DNA of 6,541 nt from Pyrodictiaceae archaeon (lineage in GTDB: Archaea; Thermoproteota; Thermoprotei_A; Sulfolobales; Pyrodictiaceae): assembly GCA_027046525.1 (NCBI GenBank), contig JALTYD010000020.1, forward strand, positions 1-6,541, given 5' to 3'. The notes beneath the pieces are model-generated. The model ran no database searches, was not told where the DNA came from, and was given only the letters and a program-made list of their open reading frames with translations. Of this stretch, positions 5,541 to 6,541 are shown in pieces. How positions within the stretch are numbered: position 1 is the first letter of the stretch; the number at the start of each line of letters is the position of its first letter. Position numbers and translations under genes: made by a program.

Positions 5541-5560
5541 CTATGATTTTCTATAATTTT
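5541..5560 (+). terminator. T-rich terminator candidate after the creatininase-family gene
   Basis: Starting 7 nt past the stop codon, the plus strand carries two runs of four T separated by CTATAA. T-rich tracts without hairpins are the common archaeal termination signal. The opposing gene ends at 5563, so the 29-nt convergent gap would be served by this tract for plus-strand transcription. The minus strand has no matching T-run here. Confidence 0.4.
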
Positions 5561-5562
5561 AA

Positions 5563-6541
5563 CTACCTATTATCTACATAGAGCATCTTTTCCTCTACGA
5601 TGGACTCACTGAGCCTCTTCACAAGAGTTATGTAGACATTATTGGTATATTCTATTCCGTGTAGACGTCGAAGATGGAGCACTAGTCTGGATTTCCGTAG
5701 ACGTTCCGTAATAATGTCTATACAACTATAACTAATACCACTTAGTATAGACTTAGCATAATGTTCTCGAAGTCTTCCTTCGAGCTTCTCACGATATATA
5801 ACGTAAGCGAACTGTGCCTCTTCATCAATCCATGGTGGTATCCATGCTACATTATCTGTACCTAGCCCATATTTGAGATCTTCGTTATAAAGTTCTATCA
5901 AGACTGATAATTCAGGTATCTTCGATAAGTGGTAGATATTAGATCTAGGACAGAATACAACACCTATATTTTCCTTTCCGAGTTCTAGTATCTTCTCTCT
6001 AGGAAGCCATGTTAAATGTACTGCTACTGTAGGTTTTACTTCTAGTGCTATCTCGTAGTCAGAGCGTCGAAGTAATTGTATAGTTTCAGATAAATGAACA
6101 TGAACTTGTTTTCCTAGAGCATGAGCTAATTCTACCAGTTTTTTTAATTCATTAGCTTCTAGGTCTAATATGGTATCCATGCCTATTCCGTCGCTAAAGG
6201 AGTGTAAGAGAGCATGAGTATAGCTCTCTGGATTCTTTGTAAGCGGTTGTAGTAGTGAGCGCATATCAATTTCTGGGCTTGTCTTTACTATGTTCTCTAG
6301 TATATTCACTGTAGACCGTCCTCCTTCAAAGTAGGATGCAAGATAAGTTACACCCTTTTGGTATATCTTCCTAAGATAATCTCGTACAATACTTGTCGCT
6401 ATTTTCAGATCAATACTCTCTAAGTACCTATATTTTAAGCCAGAGGGTAAACTTACAAGTTCTTCCAGATTACGATCTTCGCCAAGTTCTATCAGCGTGG
6501 CATCGAGGAGATGTACATGAGCATTACATAGAGCTGGCATT
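5563..6541 (-). CDS. Amidohydrolase-superfamily deaminase/hydrolase (ATZ/TRZ, SAH-deaminase type), 5' end outside window
   Basis: The visible 325 residues form the TIM-barrel of an amidohydrolase related to SAH/MTA deaminase, chlorohydrolase and guanine deaminase. Counting from MPALCNAHVHL, the HxH metal pair is H8 and H10. HVHLSE at 147-152 gives metal ligand H149 and catalytic E152. AVHLTWL gives H175, CPRSN is at 197-201, and GTDN at 227-230 gives catalytic D229. All catalytic positions are therefore present. The ATG at 6540-6538 is probably not the start. Family members have about 50-60 residues of N-terminal beta-sandwich before the equivalent MPGLVNAHTHL, where that Met is internal, so the gene most likely continues past the right edge. 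The C-terminal beta-sandwich also looks short. It converges with the creatininase-family gene. The substrate cannot be assigned; a purine-nucleoside-type compound is a guess from family membership. Confidence 0.85.
   Translation of the reverse strand, partial: MPALCNAHVHLLDATLIELGEDRNLEELVSLPSGLKYRYLESIDLKIATSIVRDYLRKIYQKGVTYLASYFEGGRSTVNILENIVKTSPEIDMRSLLQPLTKNPESYTHALLHSFSDGIGMDTILDLEANELKKLVELAHALGKQVHVHLSETIQLLRRSDYEIALEVKPTVAVHLTWLPREKILELGKENIGVVFCPRSNIYHLSKIPELSVLIELYNEDLKYGLGTDNVAWIPPWIDEEAQFAYVIYREKLEGRLREHYAKSILSGISYSCIDIITERLRKSRLVLHLRRLHGIEYTNNVYITLVKRLSESIVEEKMLYVDNR

Overview
The window looks like part of the chromosome of a hyperthermophilic crenarchaeote. A Desulfurococcales-like organism is my best guess, but I cannot name the genus from sequence alone. 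The evidence is the archaeal proteasome/exosome superoperon, AT-rich DNA with many AGA/AGG/ATA codons, GTG and TTG start codons, GGTG/GAGG ribosome-binding sites, overlapping genes and TATA-type promoters 23-27 nt upstream of expected starts.

Region 1 (1-2548, minus strand) is the conserved informational operon, transcribed psmA -> SBDS/sdo1 -> rrp4 -> rrp41, the last running off the left edge. Neighbouring genes overlap by 4-8 nt. It links protein degradation (20S proteasome alpha subunit), 60S-type ribosome maturation (SBDS) and RNA degradation (exosome cap Rrp4 and catalytic-ring Rrp41). Region 2 (2549-2688) is the psmA upstream region, with two candidate TATA boxes and a perfect 7-bp inverted repeat just past thiI.

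Region 3 (2689-4633, minus strand) holds two genes of sulfur-transfer type: an E1-like MoeB/ThiF/UbaA adenylyltransferase followed by ThiI (tRNA 4-thiouridine synthase), a form that lacks the rhodanese domain. The E1-like gene has an odd start: a TTG in weak context, or a CTG ideally placed after a GGTGAG.

Region 4 (4634-4840) has no protein gene but is the most interesting part. On the minus strand at about 4691-4761 I read a complete archaeal C/D box guide RNA: box C, a 12-nt guide, box D', box C', a second 12-nt guide and box D. By the D+5 rule the two guides point to two functional sites of 23S rRNA domain V: the P-loop nucleotide equivalent to E. coli G2251, and U2593 next to the peptidyl transferase centre. 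Its putative promoter is back-to-back with that of the plus-strand gene.

Region 5 (4841-6541) has a plus-strand creatininase-family metal-dependent amidohydrolase with an altered NGHGGN motif. It converges, across 29 nt, on a minus-strand amidohydrolase/deaminase of the ATZ/TRZ-SAH deaminase type whose N-terminus lies beyond the right edge.
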